Source: Bolinopsis microptera
Taxonomy: Eukaryota > Ctenophora > Tentaculata > Lobata > Bolinopsidae
Length of the DNA stretch: 64,000 nt
Assembly: GCF_026151205.1 (NCBI RefSeq)
Contig: NC_087083.1
Coordinates: 6,426,460-6,490,459 of the forward strand
Direction: 5' to 3'
Shown here piece by piece: positions 48,955 to 60,395 of the stretch. The notes beneath the pieces were generated by a model that worked only from the letters and a program-made list of their open reading frames with translations, searched no databases and was not told the origin of the DNA. A program made the translations under genes and the position numbers. Each line of letters starts with the position of its first letter. Position 1 is the stretch's first letter.

Positions 48955-49295
48955 AACAAAAGTTCATTCGCCACGAAAAACACCGAAAAATCACACAGAC
49001 AACTCGACGGACAAATTCAGTTTTACACCAGACCAACGAATTGACGGACCTAGAATGGTCTGGGCTCGGACTAATACGAGAGTTGCCCCCTAAGCTACTA
49101 GACCACAAATATCGTACAAAGTCTACAAGTTTAGACAGACTAAAGTGCTTCACGTACGATGGTACACGCCCTGTACTCTACAAATTGCCCACAATACTGT
49201 TAGACACGTGTGATGGATTGGAGAAGTCACGCACTTTTACGGTTATCGATGTCTGTTTGGTGCTTGAAACTGATGTTCAATTTGGGCACGTCTAG
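48955..49295 (+). other. Unrecognised 113-codon open frame
   Basis: The frame is open from 48955 and contains LTDLEWSGLGLIRELPPKLL, DHKYRTKSTSLDRLKCFTYD and YKLPTILLDTCDGLEKS before a stop at about 49293. Composition is coding-like (few repeats, mixed codons). There is no known domain and no clear promoter or splice sites. It lies antisense to the inferred collagen intron and could be an independent small gene or a relic. Confidence 0.2.
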
Positions 49296-49501
49296 TTTTA
49301 TAAACAGTAGTGGTTGAAAGTACGGTTAGATCTCTATTGTCTAAGTGCTGAATATCATGCAAATCAGTGTTATAATGCTTCGCGAAGATCGGATCAAAGG
49401 TGGGGCGGCGGTATTATCACAAAACATACAATCTACACGTGCAAAATGAGTGAAACAATATAGCACGTGCAAAGCAGCTGGAATTTAGGGAAAGTACTTA
49501 C

Positions 49502-49580
49502 TTCCAGCCGACAGTTGACATGGCATGAGAAGGACACATAATTTCCACTGTTTCTAGTTCGTCTCTCTGCTTTATCCATC
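49502..49580 (-). CDS. Collagen-like gene, start of the C-terminal Cys/Trp module
   Basis: This 79-bp exon lies between acceptor TTTTCAG and donor GGAA|GTAAGT. It completes a Gly codon from the previous exon (G + GA) and reads WIKQRDELETVEIMCPSHAM then STVGW, leaving phase 2. With the previous exon it forms HLNCNWYPTKGW...CPSHAM..GW, a compact extracellular Cys/Trp motif following the triple helix. Confidence 0.75.
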
Positions 49581-50297
49581 CTGAAAAATAAAGTTTTATC
49601 GTTTGATGAAGTGATTGATTGATTAAATTTTAATAAATTTACTAAGAGAGCTATAGGAAGATATTGAAAAAGGTCTCTATAGTAGGAGTTATCATACGGG
49701 TTCTTCTATTTTCACTTTCTTCTAGATCCTGATTTCTAAGGATTCTTTTAATTGAGTTTGACTATCGTAGAGTTGGAAAGGTGCGACAAATTAAACGGTA
49801 TTCCAGAATCCCTAAAATCTCGACAGAACCCACTAGGGTTTAACCTCGCATATTATTACAGACCAAAATGTGTCAGCCTAATTAATCGACATTCCACTAA
49901 TTAATTGATAATGATCCAAGTACGTGCGGACATGTTTTGTTTGCATAACCTTGTGGACAAATAGCAGCGTTATGTAAGGCTGTTTCCCTTTTAAGCACAG
50001 GTCACCTGTTTTAATACTTAGGATAACAACAACTCGAGGATGGTCTTTATTGATTTCATGTTACTAATGACAAAATGTTATTAATGACACCATTTAACAG
50101 ACAAAATTGTTTTATATTGAATCAGGAGACCAACGTAAACCTATCTACCAGTCGCACTGAAATTATATGATAACAGTCGGAAGCTTTTAAAGTACCTAGC
50201 AGTTTCACTCCTCCATTTAACTTACATACCAGCTGAACAGATACCTAAATTATAATTCGTAAACTCTATAAAATCTCTAAATAAGCGGGACGCTCAC

Positions 50298-50433
50298 CTT
50301 TTGTTGGGTACCAGTTGCAGTTAAGGTGTTGGATGAGCATGCCAGAGTAGCCGGGCTCGCCTTTCTCTCCGTTAGCGCCCTTAACACCGGGGGATCCAGG
50401 TGGTCCTGGATTTCCATCGTTACCTGTTAATCC
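50298..50433 (-). CDS. Collagen-like gene, Gly-X-Y exon running into the C-terminal module
   Basis: This 136-bp exon has acceptor TATCACAG and donor AAAG|GTGAGC. It encodes GLTGNDGNPGPPGSPGVKGA then NGEKGEPGYSG, an uninterrupted collagen repeat. The helix then ends and the non-helical MLIQHLNCNWYPTK begins. It starts in phase 0 and ends in phase 1, matching both neighbours. Collagen chains trimerise and are secreted; the KGANGEKGE stretch is rich in the charged X-Y pairs that stabilise helices. Confidence 0.9.
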
Positions 50434-50504
50434 CTGTGATAACGCGGGTTAGTTTCTGAGTTACCTTATGTTACTACCTTATGTTACTATATTATATAAA
50501 CTAT

Positions 50505-50563
50505 AAAGCGTATATATACGCTTTATTATATATGAGTATATATATATATAATATATATATACT
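50505..50563 (+). repeat. TA-rich microsatellite
   Basis: Interrupted TATATA runs just before the G-rich minisatellite, within the collagen intron. Confidence 0.7.
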
Positions 50564-50564
50564 T

Positions 50565-50722
50565 TGGGTGAAATAAGTGGGGTGGGGGGACTTTGGGTGG
50601 AATAAGTGGGATGGGGGGGGGGGTGACTTTGGCTGGAATAGGTGGGGTGGGGGAACTTTGGGTGAAATAAGTGGGGAGGGGACTTTGGCTGGAAATAGTG
50701 GGGTGGGTGGGGGGACTTCTTG
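50565..50722 (+). repeat. G-rich minisatellite, about 32-bp unit
   Basis: Five units around ACTTTGGGTGAAATAAGTGG with GGGG runs between them. On the plus strand the spacing of G-runs could form G-quadruplexes. It sits about 70 bp upstream (in gene orientation) of the Gly-X-Y exon's acceptor. Confidence 0.8.
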
Positions 50723-51388
50723 GGGTCACCAGGTATGGCTATAATTTCACTTAAATCATCTATAATCCAACAAATTCGATCAGATGGCTGGTATATTCGT
50801 TGACCTGTTATTAAATATTGATTATATTGATACTTATATTGATACTTCTGACTGATCTGCTACTTTTATCTGCTTTGAAAGGGAGGGGGAACGGTCGGGT
50901 GAGGTCTTGATCAGAACAGATATCAAAATACACATATTGGGGGTTCGCCACTTGGTTTTAGGCGGGATGAAAATTACCACTAATTACATCGGTAATTAAG
51001 AAGTAGCATGTCAGTGGTCATGAAGTAACAGCGTTAACATTCTTAGCTGATTTTTATTGCACTCGTACTGGTCAGTGACTCAATAATTCCTCCTTTTGAT
51101 GCCACCACTTGATGGATTTAGCGGATCAAGAGCATTGATCTGGCCTCATATTGATGACTCTTCCTTACAGGATATTTTAATTCTTATCGATATTGTATTA
51201 TCGTTTAGTGAAGGTACTTAGTGCAACAGATCAATAGATAGACATTATATTAGGGGCCCGCTTCTCTCTACAACAGGCAGGATATCCTTTGTCATTAGAA
51301 TACCAAGGGGATTTCACTGAGGACCTGTGGTAAGAAGTTGATCGAAAAGACGTGATTTGCTTGAGTTTGGTTAGACTTAGTTACTTAC

Positions 51389-51459
51389 CAATGGTCCAAT
51401 AGGTCCAGTGGGTCCTTCTAATCCAGGCATTCCTTCCCTACCAGGAGGTCCTTGGAATC
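51389..51459 (-). CDS. Collagen-like gene, Gly-X-Y exon
   Basis: This 71-bp exon has acceptor TACTTTTCAG and donor CATTG|GTAAGT. It completes a Gly codon with the G of the previous exon and encodes GFQGPPGREGMPGLEGPTGP then IGPL, a perfect Gly-X-Y run, ending in phase 0 to meet GLTGND. Confidence 0.9.
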
Positions 51460-51583
51460 CTGAAAAGTAGCAAAATCGTTCAATAATCTAATGATCTTGC
51501 AAAGATTAGACGCCTTGACTTAACATCCACTCACTTGATGGACAACATTAAAAATCAGTTAAATAAAAAAGTAAAATAATTAC

Positions 51584-51746
51584 CTCTGGGACCCCTGTCC
51601 CCTTTAGGGCCTCTCAAAAGGTTTGGCTCGCCAGTAGGTGAAGGAGTGGAACTTGGGAAGTCTGTGGTTGACCACACGTCCGGAGCTTGGCCCGAGTCTC
51701 CCTTAATCTTAACAGCACTGTACTCGATCCCACGACTCTCTAGAGC
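51584..51746 (-). CDS. Collagen-like gene, linker exon entering the triple helix
   Basis: This 163-bp exon lies between acceptor CAATGTTCAG and donor AGAG|GTAATT, phase 0 to 1. It reads ALESRGIEYSAVKIKGDSGQ, then a Ser/Thr/Pro-rich linker (DVWSTTDFPSSTPSPTGEP), then the first Gly-X-Y triplets (RGPKGDRGPRG). The linker could carry O-glycans. Earlier exons must encode a signal peptide or membrane anchor; they are not certain in this window. Confidence 0.8.
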
Positions 51747-51892
51747 CTGAACATTGATAAATTATTATTTAGATGATTAGTTAAATAAATAATTCATAAA
51801 TGGACATTCTTTTGCTCATGATTCTGATTGTGAAGAATACAGATATGATATGATTGCCTAAGGCAAGTGATACTGCGAAATATTGATAGGTA

Positions 51893-51994
51893 TTACACAG
51901 GCCCTGAATGTCGCAGTATAATCTATGGGTTGTATTCCCTTGATTACACAGGCCCTGAATGTCGCAGTATAATCTATGGGCTGTATTCCCTTGA
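51893..51994 (+). repeat. Tandem duplication, 51-bp unit x2
   Basis: Two copies with one mismatch, beginning TTACACAGGCCCTGAATG, in non-coding DNA upstream of the linker exon. Confidence 0.9.
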
Positions 51995-52366
51995 TTGCAC
52001 TTGATTGTAATTTTTTTAAATATGCAATGATTTGTCGGGTTTTTGCAAAACTTCCTTTTTTGGAAAACTTCCTTTCTTATATCTCTTAGATAATCAATAA
52101 TTCTGTCCGATGGGGATATCTTTGAAGTGTTCTATTCAACTCAACAGGAAAACTAGTTGACAAAAGTGCAAAACTCTTGAAAATAATGGAGACACATTGA
52201 CGCACTGTCATGACTATTAACTTCTATATTTGGAATGAAATAAACACCGTGTTATTTGATAATGCAGAATTGCAAACAGCCTCACTCTCATTCACTTGGT
52301 CAAGTTTTTAACTTATATAAGGTGCGATATTGGGTTTTCTCTTCTCTACCGACAAAGATGTATTAA

Positions 52367-55014
52367 CCCATTAGGGACGACGAGTTTTAAAGTTTGCTGA
52401 TTTTGATGCCGTTTAACACACTAGGTCACTTTACAGCAAAAATGAGATATCCAAAAAAGCTAATCTGTATCTCGTTTACTTTATAAGATACAGCTATGGT
52501 CGCATACGACCCTCTCGTCCGGGTCGCAAACGACCCATCACGGTTTTTCGGCTTTAACTTCTGAAACAAAAACGTTAGGATAGAATAAAAACTGTAGCAT
52601 AAGTTAAAAACAAATGATCAATACTGTGTGACTCTAACTTTTTAGAAATAAAGAATTTGGGTCATTAACGACCCACTCGGCTCACTTGCTTATTACTGCA
52701 TATGTCCATGTAACTTCTTGAATTCAGCCTAAAACATGACATCATAAGTGCAAACTTGCCTCTCAGCAAGTGATAATCATCATAAACTGCGAAAAATCGG
52801 TTAAATTGGTCATTAGCGACCCACTAGGATCACAAAATTGATTAATTAAATATAATGTTGTGAAACTTTTACAAATATTAGTATAAAAACATGTTATATC
52901 TTGGTCATTACTCCTGTACGTTGATTTAACTTCTTAAATCGATCAACTGGGTCAATAACGACCCACTCGGAAGTTGAACCACGACATTAATTATCAGTAT
53001 CATGCCGTTCCACCATCAAGAAAGACACTCGTAGGTCTTAATTCCACGCAAACCACGGGTGGATGACCACTAGCCCTCATGAGATCTGGAGTCTCAAGGT
53101 GATCTGCAGATCACGTCACCCAATCACTGACGAATAATGAGCAGAATTGGATTGATAGGTAGGTGAGTTTATTAGCTGTTAGTACACGACCGTAATGTCG
53201 TGAGATAACAAACAACGTGCCTATCTTTTCCCGATTCCTAAAAAGTCCAAGAAGAACTATACAACTGCTGGATTCAGATTTCTGATGGCTGCATCTACTC
53301 ATTTCGCAGCCTCCTTTCTTTACTTCTTAGGGGCCGTTCACATATTACGTAATCACTTATTGGACAATTTTTACCCCCCGGCCCACCCCACTACATAGCT
53401 ATTATGTCAAAATTACACTAGCGTAATCATTTGGAAATCCCTCTCAGCCGATTACGTAATACTTGGTTTCGTTTTGAAAGCTGCCTCGTTGTTGCGGGGT
53501 TGTAACCCAAAACGGAGTAGTTGTCTGAGAGATTGCAGGTTGCAGCACCGCCAGCCAGATGGGGGGGGGGGGGGTGCTTTTTCCTTGTCCTTCTTCACAG
53601 AGCTGGTGATGTAGCCATCTGAATGCAGCAGTTGTTTAGTTATTCTCGTACTTTCTAGGAATGTCAAACAGATTGGCATGTTGGATTAGAATATGCAATT
53701 TGACCGCTCTTCTTTCAGTGTTTACCCAAGGTTACAGAAATATCTCGTATACTTCGTTCACGGTATTTTTCTTGAGTGACATGATCTGATCACCGTGGGA
53801 GCCTGGGTCTCAAGCGGTTGTAGCAGGTCGTTTACCAAGATTCGAAATTGACAAAAAAAGTAACAGAATCTAATAAGCAACAACAACAGTATGGCCATTA
53901 CCTAGCAAGTTAGGAACGAGGGCTGATCTCCTTTTCTTTTGCGACACGGCCACGGTCTTTTCGGTGCAGATTTCCACAAGCCCACGCACCATAGTCAGGA
54001 CGCAACTCCAGCATATGCAGTCGTGTTATTCTCGCAGCTTTTTGATGAGTGATGACTGCCCTTCAGTTGGCCCTGGATCTCAGGAGGGCTAGTTGTCAGC
54101 CACCGTGATTTGTGTGGAATTAAGACCTACGAGTGTCTTTCTTGATGGTGGAACAGCATGATAATTAATGACGTGGTTCAACTTCCGAGTGTGTCGTTAT
54201 TGACCCAGTTGATCGATTTAAGAAGTTAAATCAACGTACAGGAGTAATGACCAAGATATAGCATGTTTTTATACTAATATTTGTAAAAGTTTCACAACAT
54301 TGTATTTAATTTATCAATTTTGTGGTCCTAGTGGGTCGCTAATGACCCATTTAACCGTTTTTTTGCAGTTTATGATGATTATCACTTGCTGAGAGGCGAG
54401 TTTGCACTTATGATGTCATGTTTTAGGCTGAATTCAAGAAGTTACATGGACATATGCAGTAATAAGCAAGTGAGCCGAGTGGGTCGTTAATGACCCAAAT
54501 TCTTTATTTCTAAAAAGTTAGAGTCACACAGTATTGATCATTTGTTTTTAACTTATGCTACAGTTTTTATTCTATCCTAACGTTTTTGTTTCAGAAGTTA
54601 AAGCCGAAAAACCGTGATGGGTCGTTTGCGACCCGGACGATAGGGTCGTATGCGACCGCAGTTAGTAAACAGCGTCTAGCTCTGTTTGTGAACATTTGAT
54701 TATCACGGGCTTTTCATTTGTCTCAAGGAAATCGTTGCCCGCAACTATTTTGTTCTCAAAAAAATAAGCCTACATAAAGTTTAAATGTCCCAATCAAGGC
54801 AAGAAGTTAAGTGAAATATTTTCCAATTATGACGACTAATTAGTCTAATTATTTAATTGTTAGTGATTAATTGGGTCTCGACTGGAAAGTCAACTATGTA
54901 GCCCAATCAATTTTGAGCATATGTGCGAGAGATTCATGGCGTTTAGTATTTTGGTTTGTCCTCTATAGCCTCTAGAAAAGGTGAGTCGTAAACGACCCTA
55001 TCGTCCCTAATGGG
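52367..55014. mobile_element. piggyBac-like non-autonomous element with long inverted arms
   Basis: It is flanked on both sides by TTAA (52363-52366 and 55015-55018), the piggyBac target. The termini are perfect 14-bp inverted repeats CCCATTAGGGACGA. Inside, long arms (about 52480-53090 and about 54080-54660) are inverted copies of each other. Each carries four palindromic modules of the type GGGTCGTTAATGACCC or GGGTCGTTTGCGACCC, spaced 138-150 bp. The centre (53100-54060) has no frame over 100 codons and no recognisable transposase. It lies in what would be an upstream intron of the collagen-like gene. Confidence 0.8.
53561..53574 (+). repeat. Poly-G tract of 14
   Basis: A run of 14 G in the centre of the piggyBac-like element. 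Confidence 0.85.
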
Positions 55015-55019
55015 TTAAA

Positions 55020-58000
55020 CATAACGCATTACGAGGGTCAGACTTTAAGGAATTTCCGCATGCTTGGGATGCTCGGTAACTTAAACATTAACGTTTTATT
55101 ATATTCAATTTATTGAGGGCAAACTTTGTGAATTATTTATAATCTGCTATATAGTTACATTACGGTATAAATAGATCGCGGCCTCATGTCGGTATGCATC
55201 TGAAACCAGTGAGTACCATTAAGGTTTACAACTTGCGTAGTGGGAGCCGAGAGATTAGATTAGGTAAATCCAGAGCTCGGGATCTTTAGCTTGTTCCACG
55301 GTATTTTACTGGGAATTCGATTGTGATCCGATTATAATCAGAACGAAACTGAATATAATTTCAAATTTTTGAAATTTTTGTGGTGCTAATTGAGATGATA
55401 TCAATTTACGATTTACGATAGTTAAGGTCGATTCCTGGACAATATCCATTGTCCTCAGCTCTCAAGCAATAGAGTTTAAACAGCTCTTGTGCCTACCAAA
55501 TGGCGGGAACAGTCCGTTTAAACCGCCATGACATGTGACAGAATGGTGTTGCCATATATAGTATACACTATACAGTATACAGTTATTTATATTCTGTGAG
55601 TAACAACCTGAACTCAATTATCCCTCGCCACATGATCTCATTAACAAGTAGTAGCCACTAAAGTCACTAGTGACCTGAGAGGTTTATTTCACGTCTACTT
55701 CCTTCTTCAAATCAAATATCCGGTCACTTAGTGAGTTAGTGACATTAGGCATTGATAGCTTATAAGTTTTGCTGAGAACTTGGTGATACCAGTAACTGTG
55801 GGGGAACTTTTTTTACCGGGATAGAAATATTACAAATACTAGCAGGAACCCGTGTTTCTCTAAAGTGGTGTCAAGAGACATTAAGACATAACACAATGTT
55901 ATTTATTTAATTTGTGATTTTTACACCACCTGGGGGTCCATTTTTCGGGACCTAAATTATTTATTCCTTGGCTTATTTTTTATTTTTTTATACTAACCAA
56001 AAGGCCATAAAAGCATTCGACCCAGCCAAAAATGTTTCAAAAGTATATCTCTCACAGTTTCCAACTTTTGTTAAAGTTGAAGTCGTAGTGTCAATAAAAT
56101 GATAACAGATATATATATATACAGACTACAGAGTCGATATATTTTAATGTTGCCATGGGGTGGCTAGTCCCCATACATTGCATCGTGGTCCAGTAGTTTT
56201 ATTTAAATTAATACCGGTCTAGAACAAACCCAACTGTGTTCTTTGCTGAATATATTTTCTGGGATTCATCATTCGTTGTTTCACTTGGGTGAGTGCGAGG
56301 AAAACGGAAATCTAAACTCAATTTTGTACAATGTACGTGCGGTAGAACTAGCAATTATTTTCGACTAGTATATTCTAGAAGAACCTGCCTGAACTTGCAT
56401 TTAATACGTTTATTAATTAAAATATTGGACATTAATAAACGAATTTTGTGGTTAAAGGAAATTTACCAAACGGATAATTATTGTCACTGGGAAAACTTAG
56501 TAATTCAAGTACAAGTCATCGTGCTACTCTCCACCCGGAAATCGAAATGAAAGTATCCTCAAAAATATATGAGCTTTGTTTACCAACCCGATTTTACCGA
56601 ATTTCCGCAAATTATTTTATCGGGAGAGCTTTAAGAAAGACCACAGACATCGGTGACAAGTTATTATAATCCCCTAAAATCGATTTACAGGTATTAATCC
56701 AACCCACAACCCACGCAATGGTAGTCCAGTAAATTTTTCCAACTGAGTCCGGTAAATTTTTCCCAATTGAGTCCGGGGCCGAATTTAGTGCCTTTAGAGC
56801 ATATTGTATTGGGAACCTTTCCTGAGGTAAGCGAAATGCGCTGATAATCGAGTTTAAGATTGTAGAATAGGAATCCGAAACTGGTAATTCAGGTCCCATA
56901 TGCAATAGAAAATGACAAAGGTAGGAATAGCGTTGAGCTCATCTACTGCTGTTATGATATTGATAGGCTGTTAATTATTATGCGAAAGTTCCATTCCAAG
57001 ATTTTAACTTCCTCAAACACTGAGATAAGAAGCCAATAATAGCATACGAATATGAAGATTAGTTCGAAATTGGGTGATTTAATTCATTTCAAAATTCTCA
57101 CTACTTTAAATCCTTTGCCAAAGTTACCATGAAAAAAGAACGTTGCTAAGCGTCCGAATTTACCAACTGTTAAATTACTGTTTTAACTTTCCGTCTGTTA
57201 ACAGATTAGAGAACTTAGAAAATTACAGGATATTTTGGTCTAATTCAACAGTTAAAAAGACCCCCATTGGTGAATTTGGCGACGGCACGATTTCCCGAAA
57301 TCTTTAATGCGCGTTACATAAAGCATTTTCTTAAAATAAAGGCTCGACAATTGAACAACTCAGTAGTTAACAAGATATCTGCCACAAGTCCCCTCATCTG
57401 GTACAAAACTTTCTGGCTTCAATATTAGATTAATTTGGAATATATTGGGGCACTGAGGGCAAAACTTAATGGTCCACGCCCACATCGTGCGGTCAATACG
57501 GTATATTACTTGAGGGATAATCTAATTAAACCTATTTAAGGTATTGTAAGTGTACCTTAGTTGTTAGGTAAACAATTAATATGTAAAGCATGCTAAGGAC
57601 TGGACAGCCAATAAAATGTTCTCCGTATGTCCGCTAGAAAGTAGAAGTGGTTCACGAGAAATTTGTCTACGTCCAAAATTTGTTCAAAATTTGCCTAAAA
57701 TTTGTCTAGCAACAGCACCTACCTGTATAATATAGCTATACAGTTCTCCGTATTTTGGCAAATGATTTCGTAAATTTAATCATTCGGGTAATTATTAGTG
57801 CATTGAGAATAGTGTCGGTCTTGCCGGTCAGCGAGACTGTAGGATTAGGATTAGGATGACAAGCTATAGGTTTGGCAGGGATTCAAGTTGATTAGAGGAG
57901 TAACGACTGGATAGTTTCATCACTCGGAATGACTGATAATCACGCCCCGAAGCCATTATAGTCAAGCTCGCGGAAGATGGAGTTCTTATTCAATACTTTT

Positions 58001-58632
58001 TTATAACTGTAGGGTGTAGTATGTGACAGCCGTAAGACAAACTCTCTTAATTGGGATCCTCTGTATTTTCGACAATATCTATCTCTAAGTGATCATTCCA
58101 GTAGTCTCGAAGTCTGGAGGAGGCATTCCAGAGGCGGCAATTGGAATTAAAGAACAACACTATGTTCGGTCATAGAGACGGAATTTGCCTTTCCTTTCAT
58201 TCTTCTTTCAGACGTCATATCATTGCCAAAGTGAGCTTATTTTGTACTGCAACATACTGATAAAGTAAACCGGGACTAAAGATAAACTCCAAGCCGATGA
58301 GAGGATAAGTACATCAGCTTCACAGAATAAAGCAAAATTAAATAAAACAATTCACAGTCGTCTATCAAGAGATACTTTGTATCTGATACTTGATTTGATA
58401 TCCATTAGACTGAGGACGTCTGTGGTCAGAGTGATGGATATCCCTACTGTAGGGGTACTGGGTAGTGGCGTTTATGGGTACAGCCAATTAAGGAATCTCA
58501 TTATCACAAATGAACGAGGTACATAATATGATCCCCTTTTGAGCTTGTTTTACAAGATGTAGCCTCTCTCAGTGCTACACGCACAATGGCACACGTGGCG
58601 GACATGCTTGAGTTAAAATCTCTCACGCTCAC
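55020..58632. other. Non-coding stretch
   Basis: About 3.6 kb without a supported exon. A 24-bp near-duplication around GTAAATTTTTCC...TGAGTCCG occurs at about 56730-56778. Other open frames here lack coding features. Confidence 0.4.
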
Positions 58633-58759
58633 CTCCAACCAGTATCTCGTACTGCTACACAAATAACCAACCTCCATATTAATTCTCTTGTGGTTGAGGA
58701 ATCCAGTGTGACATCCAGGGCCGGTCTGATCTTCTTGCACGCGAATTGCCGTGAAGTGA
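58633..58759 (-). CDS. Candidate upstream exon of the collagen-like gene
   Basis: A 127-bp reverse-strand frame lies between acceptor TTTTCCTTCCGGAG and donor TTGGAG|GTGAGC. It reads HFTAIRVQEDQTGPGCHTGF then LNHKRINMEVGYLCSSTRYW and LE, with two cysteines. It ends in phase 0, the phase in which the linker exon at 51746 begins, so the two could be spliced (YWLE-ALESRGIEY). The intervening intron would be 6.9 kb and would contain the piggyBac-like element. No domain is identified, and the exon's own 5' partner is unknown. Confidence 0.35.
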
Positions 58760-59700
58760 CTCCGGAAGGAAAATATATCTTATTTTGACGCCCTTATTCC
58801 AGGACAATTTGGCAGCATTCGTTTGCTTGAGAGGTGACATAAACATCTAAAGATACAAAATACATGTTCCAAAGATACTAAATGACAGAAATTTTATATT
58901 CTTATAATTGCAGGTCTTAAAACTTCCCACTTTTGATCTTATACTTTTTTCTTCTGAGGAGGTCATTAACTCGAGATCAGCAGGAAGACTCAGAGTTCCT
59001 GTCTTTTTAAAAGCTGGCTTTTTTTTTAACGCAATCGTTGTGAACAAGACGTAATAAATTCTTGTTTTAAAAGGAAAAATAATATTTTCACGTTAAAAAA
59101 AACCATAACTTAATTATAATCATGAAAAAGCACAACTTATGATCGGATGTAGGATCTTTCACGTTGGTTCACTGATACTAACGCGACATTTTTTCGATGA
59201 AATTTAATAGAAACTTTGGCTTCGAATGAGAAGAATTCTTTATAAGTGAGTAGGTACAAGGTACGAACCTGAAACCATCCTTTTAAATTTGTAGATGGAC
59301 TGTCTGATTATTTCAGCAAAATGAGGGTCTACTTGACAGTCGGCTGTTTAATATGGACACTGTTGTCTAATTAAAGTACCATTAACGGTGGCTGGTTCTG
59401 TCAAGCAAGGCTTTACAGACCTATTAAATTTAAAACAACAGCGTGACAGCTAATTAGTGACAGCTAATAATTGCACACTATTAACTGTCATGTGCTCTAA
59501 ATGACAGATAAATTGAGCTTGTGACAGATGGGCGGTGATTATGGATTTTAGACTGCAGTCAGGGGTAGAAAATTTATGCAGAATATGGTGGGGAAAATAA
59601 ATAAATGATGTTCGTTAAAAGCTCATGATACTTTCTCATGGTGCAAATTAAAACATTTCACTAGAACGGAGGAAAAGCTGCACACACGGCGTTACACACA
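58760..59700. other. Non-coding stretch
   Basis: AT-rich sequence; nothing supported. Confidence 0.4.
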
Positions 59701-59716
59701 CGATGATGACACATCC

Positions 59717-59790
59717 TGTCGTCTGATTGGTTGTTTAAATCACGTGACCAAGCTAGCAGCTCGCTGATTGGTCAAGAGGAGGAGATATGT
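59717..59790. promoter_or_regulatory. Promoter-like CCAAT / CACGTG site
   Basis: CTGATTGG (inverted CCAAT) occurs twice (about 59724 and 59763) flanking ATCACGTGACC (about 59741). It uses the same motif pair as the array at 45949. No first exon is confirmed beside it. Confidence 0.35.
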
Positions 59791-59910
59791 AGTATCCGGG
59801 GACTGGGTATACGGAGTGTAATTTGTAAACAAGCACGATTGAGTGGTCGTGGGAAGTAAACTACTTACTCCTTCAGAAACCAATTTGATAAGATCCTGAT
59901 GAGGGACCGT

Positions 59911-60080
59911 GTAAGATATGGGATTTGTGTAGGATCTGTGCAACTAAGATATGGGATTTGTGTAGGATCTGTGCAACTAAGATATGGGATTTGTGTAGGA
60001 TCTGTGCAACTAAGATCTTCAGATACCGTGTAAGATATGGAATTTGTGTAGGATCTGTGCAACTAAGATCTTCAGATAAG
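59911..60080 (+). repeat. 33-bp tandem repeat, about 4 copies
   Basis: The unit TAAGATATGGGATTTGTGTA plus GGATCTGTGCAAC starts at 59912, 59945, 59978 and, after a 20-bp insertion, 60031. Because 33 is a multiple of three, frames stay open through it on both strands. A reverse-strand frame upstream of the repeat (LPGDMFLGAHTRSSLYPSGA, about 60148-60085) and a forward frame (GNAPEGYKLLLVCAPKN) are both plausible, and I cannot choose between them. Confidence 0.85.
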
Positions 60081-60395
60081 TTAGGTAATGCTCCTGAAGG
60101 ATACAAACTGCTCCTGGTATGTGCTCCTAAAAACATATCTCCAGGCAAGTTGATATGCTGATATTATGCGTCCAAATGCCTAAAAATATCAGTACGTTTT
60201 GTATGCTATTGTCTGGGTATCCCAAACTGATTAGCACCATTTGTGAAAGATCTGAGTACACATCGGACACATTCTACATGCAATAATAACGATCTCTCCA
60301 TTATGAAGAATTATGTTCACACATAACAAGAATGATAAGTGATCAGTAATACATTATATCCCTCGGTATCTACACCTTTTGGCCGAATGATCCAT

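Larger units (their letters stand above)
46456..49501 (-). other. Inferred 3 kb intron of the collagen-like gene
   Basis: Bounded by the donor GGAA|GTAAGT and the acceptor CCACAG on the reverse strand. It contains an inverted CRE/E-box composite (47513-47529), two poly-G tracts, a duplicated 23-bp string near 48470-48515, inverted CCAAT boxes near 48345-48390 and an unidentified forward open frame (48955-49295). Confidence 0.4.

Noticed and set aside
50526-50729. Pro-rich reverse-strand frame, at first taken for collagen
   Set aside because: There is no Gly-X-Y period; it is the complement of the G-rich minisatellite.
53100-54060. Transposase remnant in the piggyBac-like element
   Set aside because: Only short frames exist, and none shows the DDD-type or Cys-rich motifs.
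56293-56905. Overlapping forward and reverse frames of 62-97 codons
   Set aside because: No motifs; one is partly formed by a 24-bp duplication.
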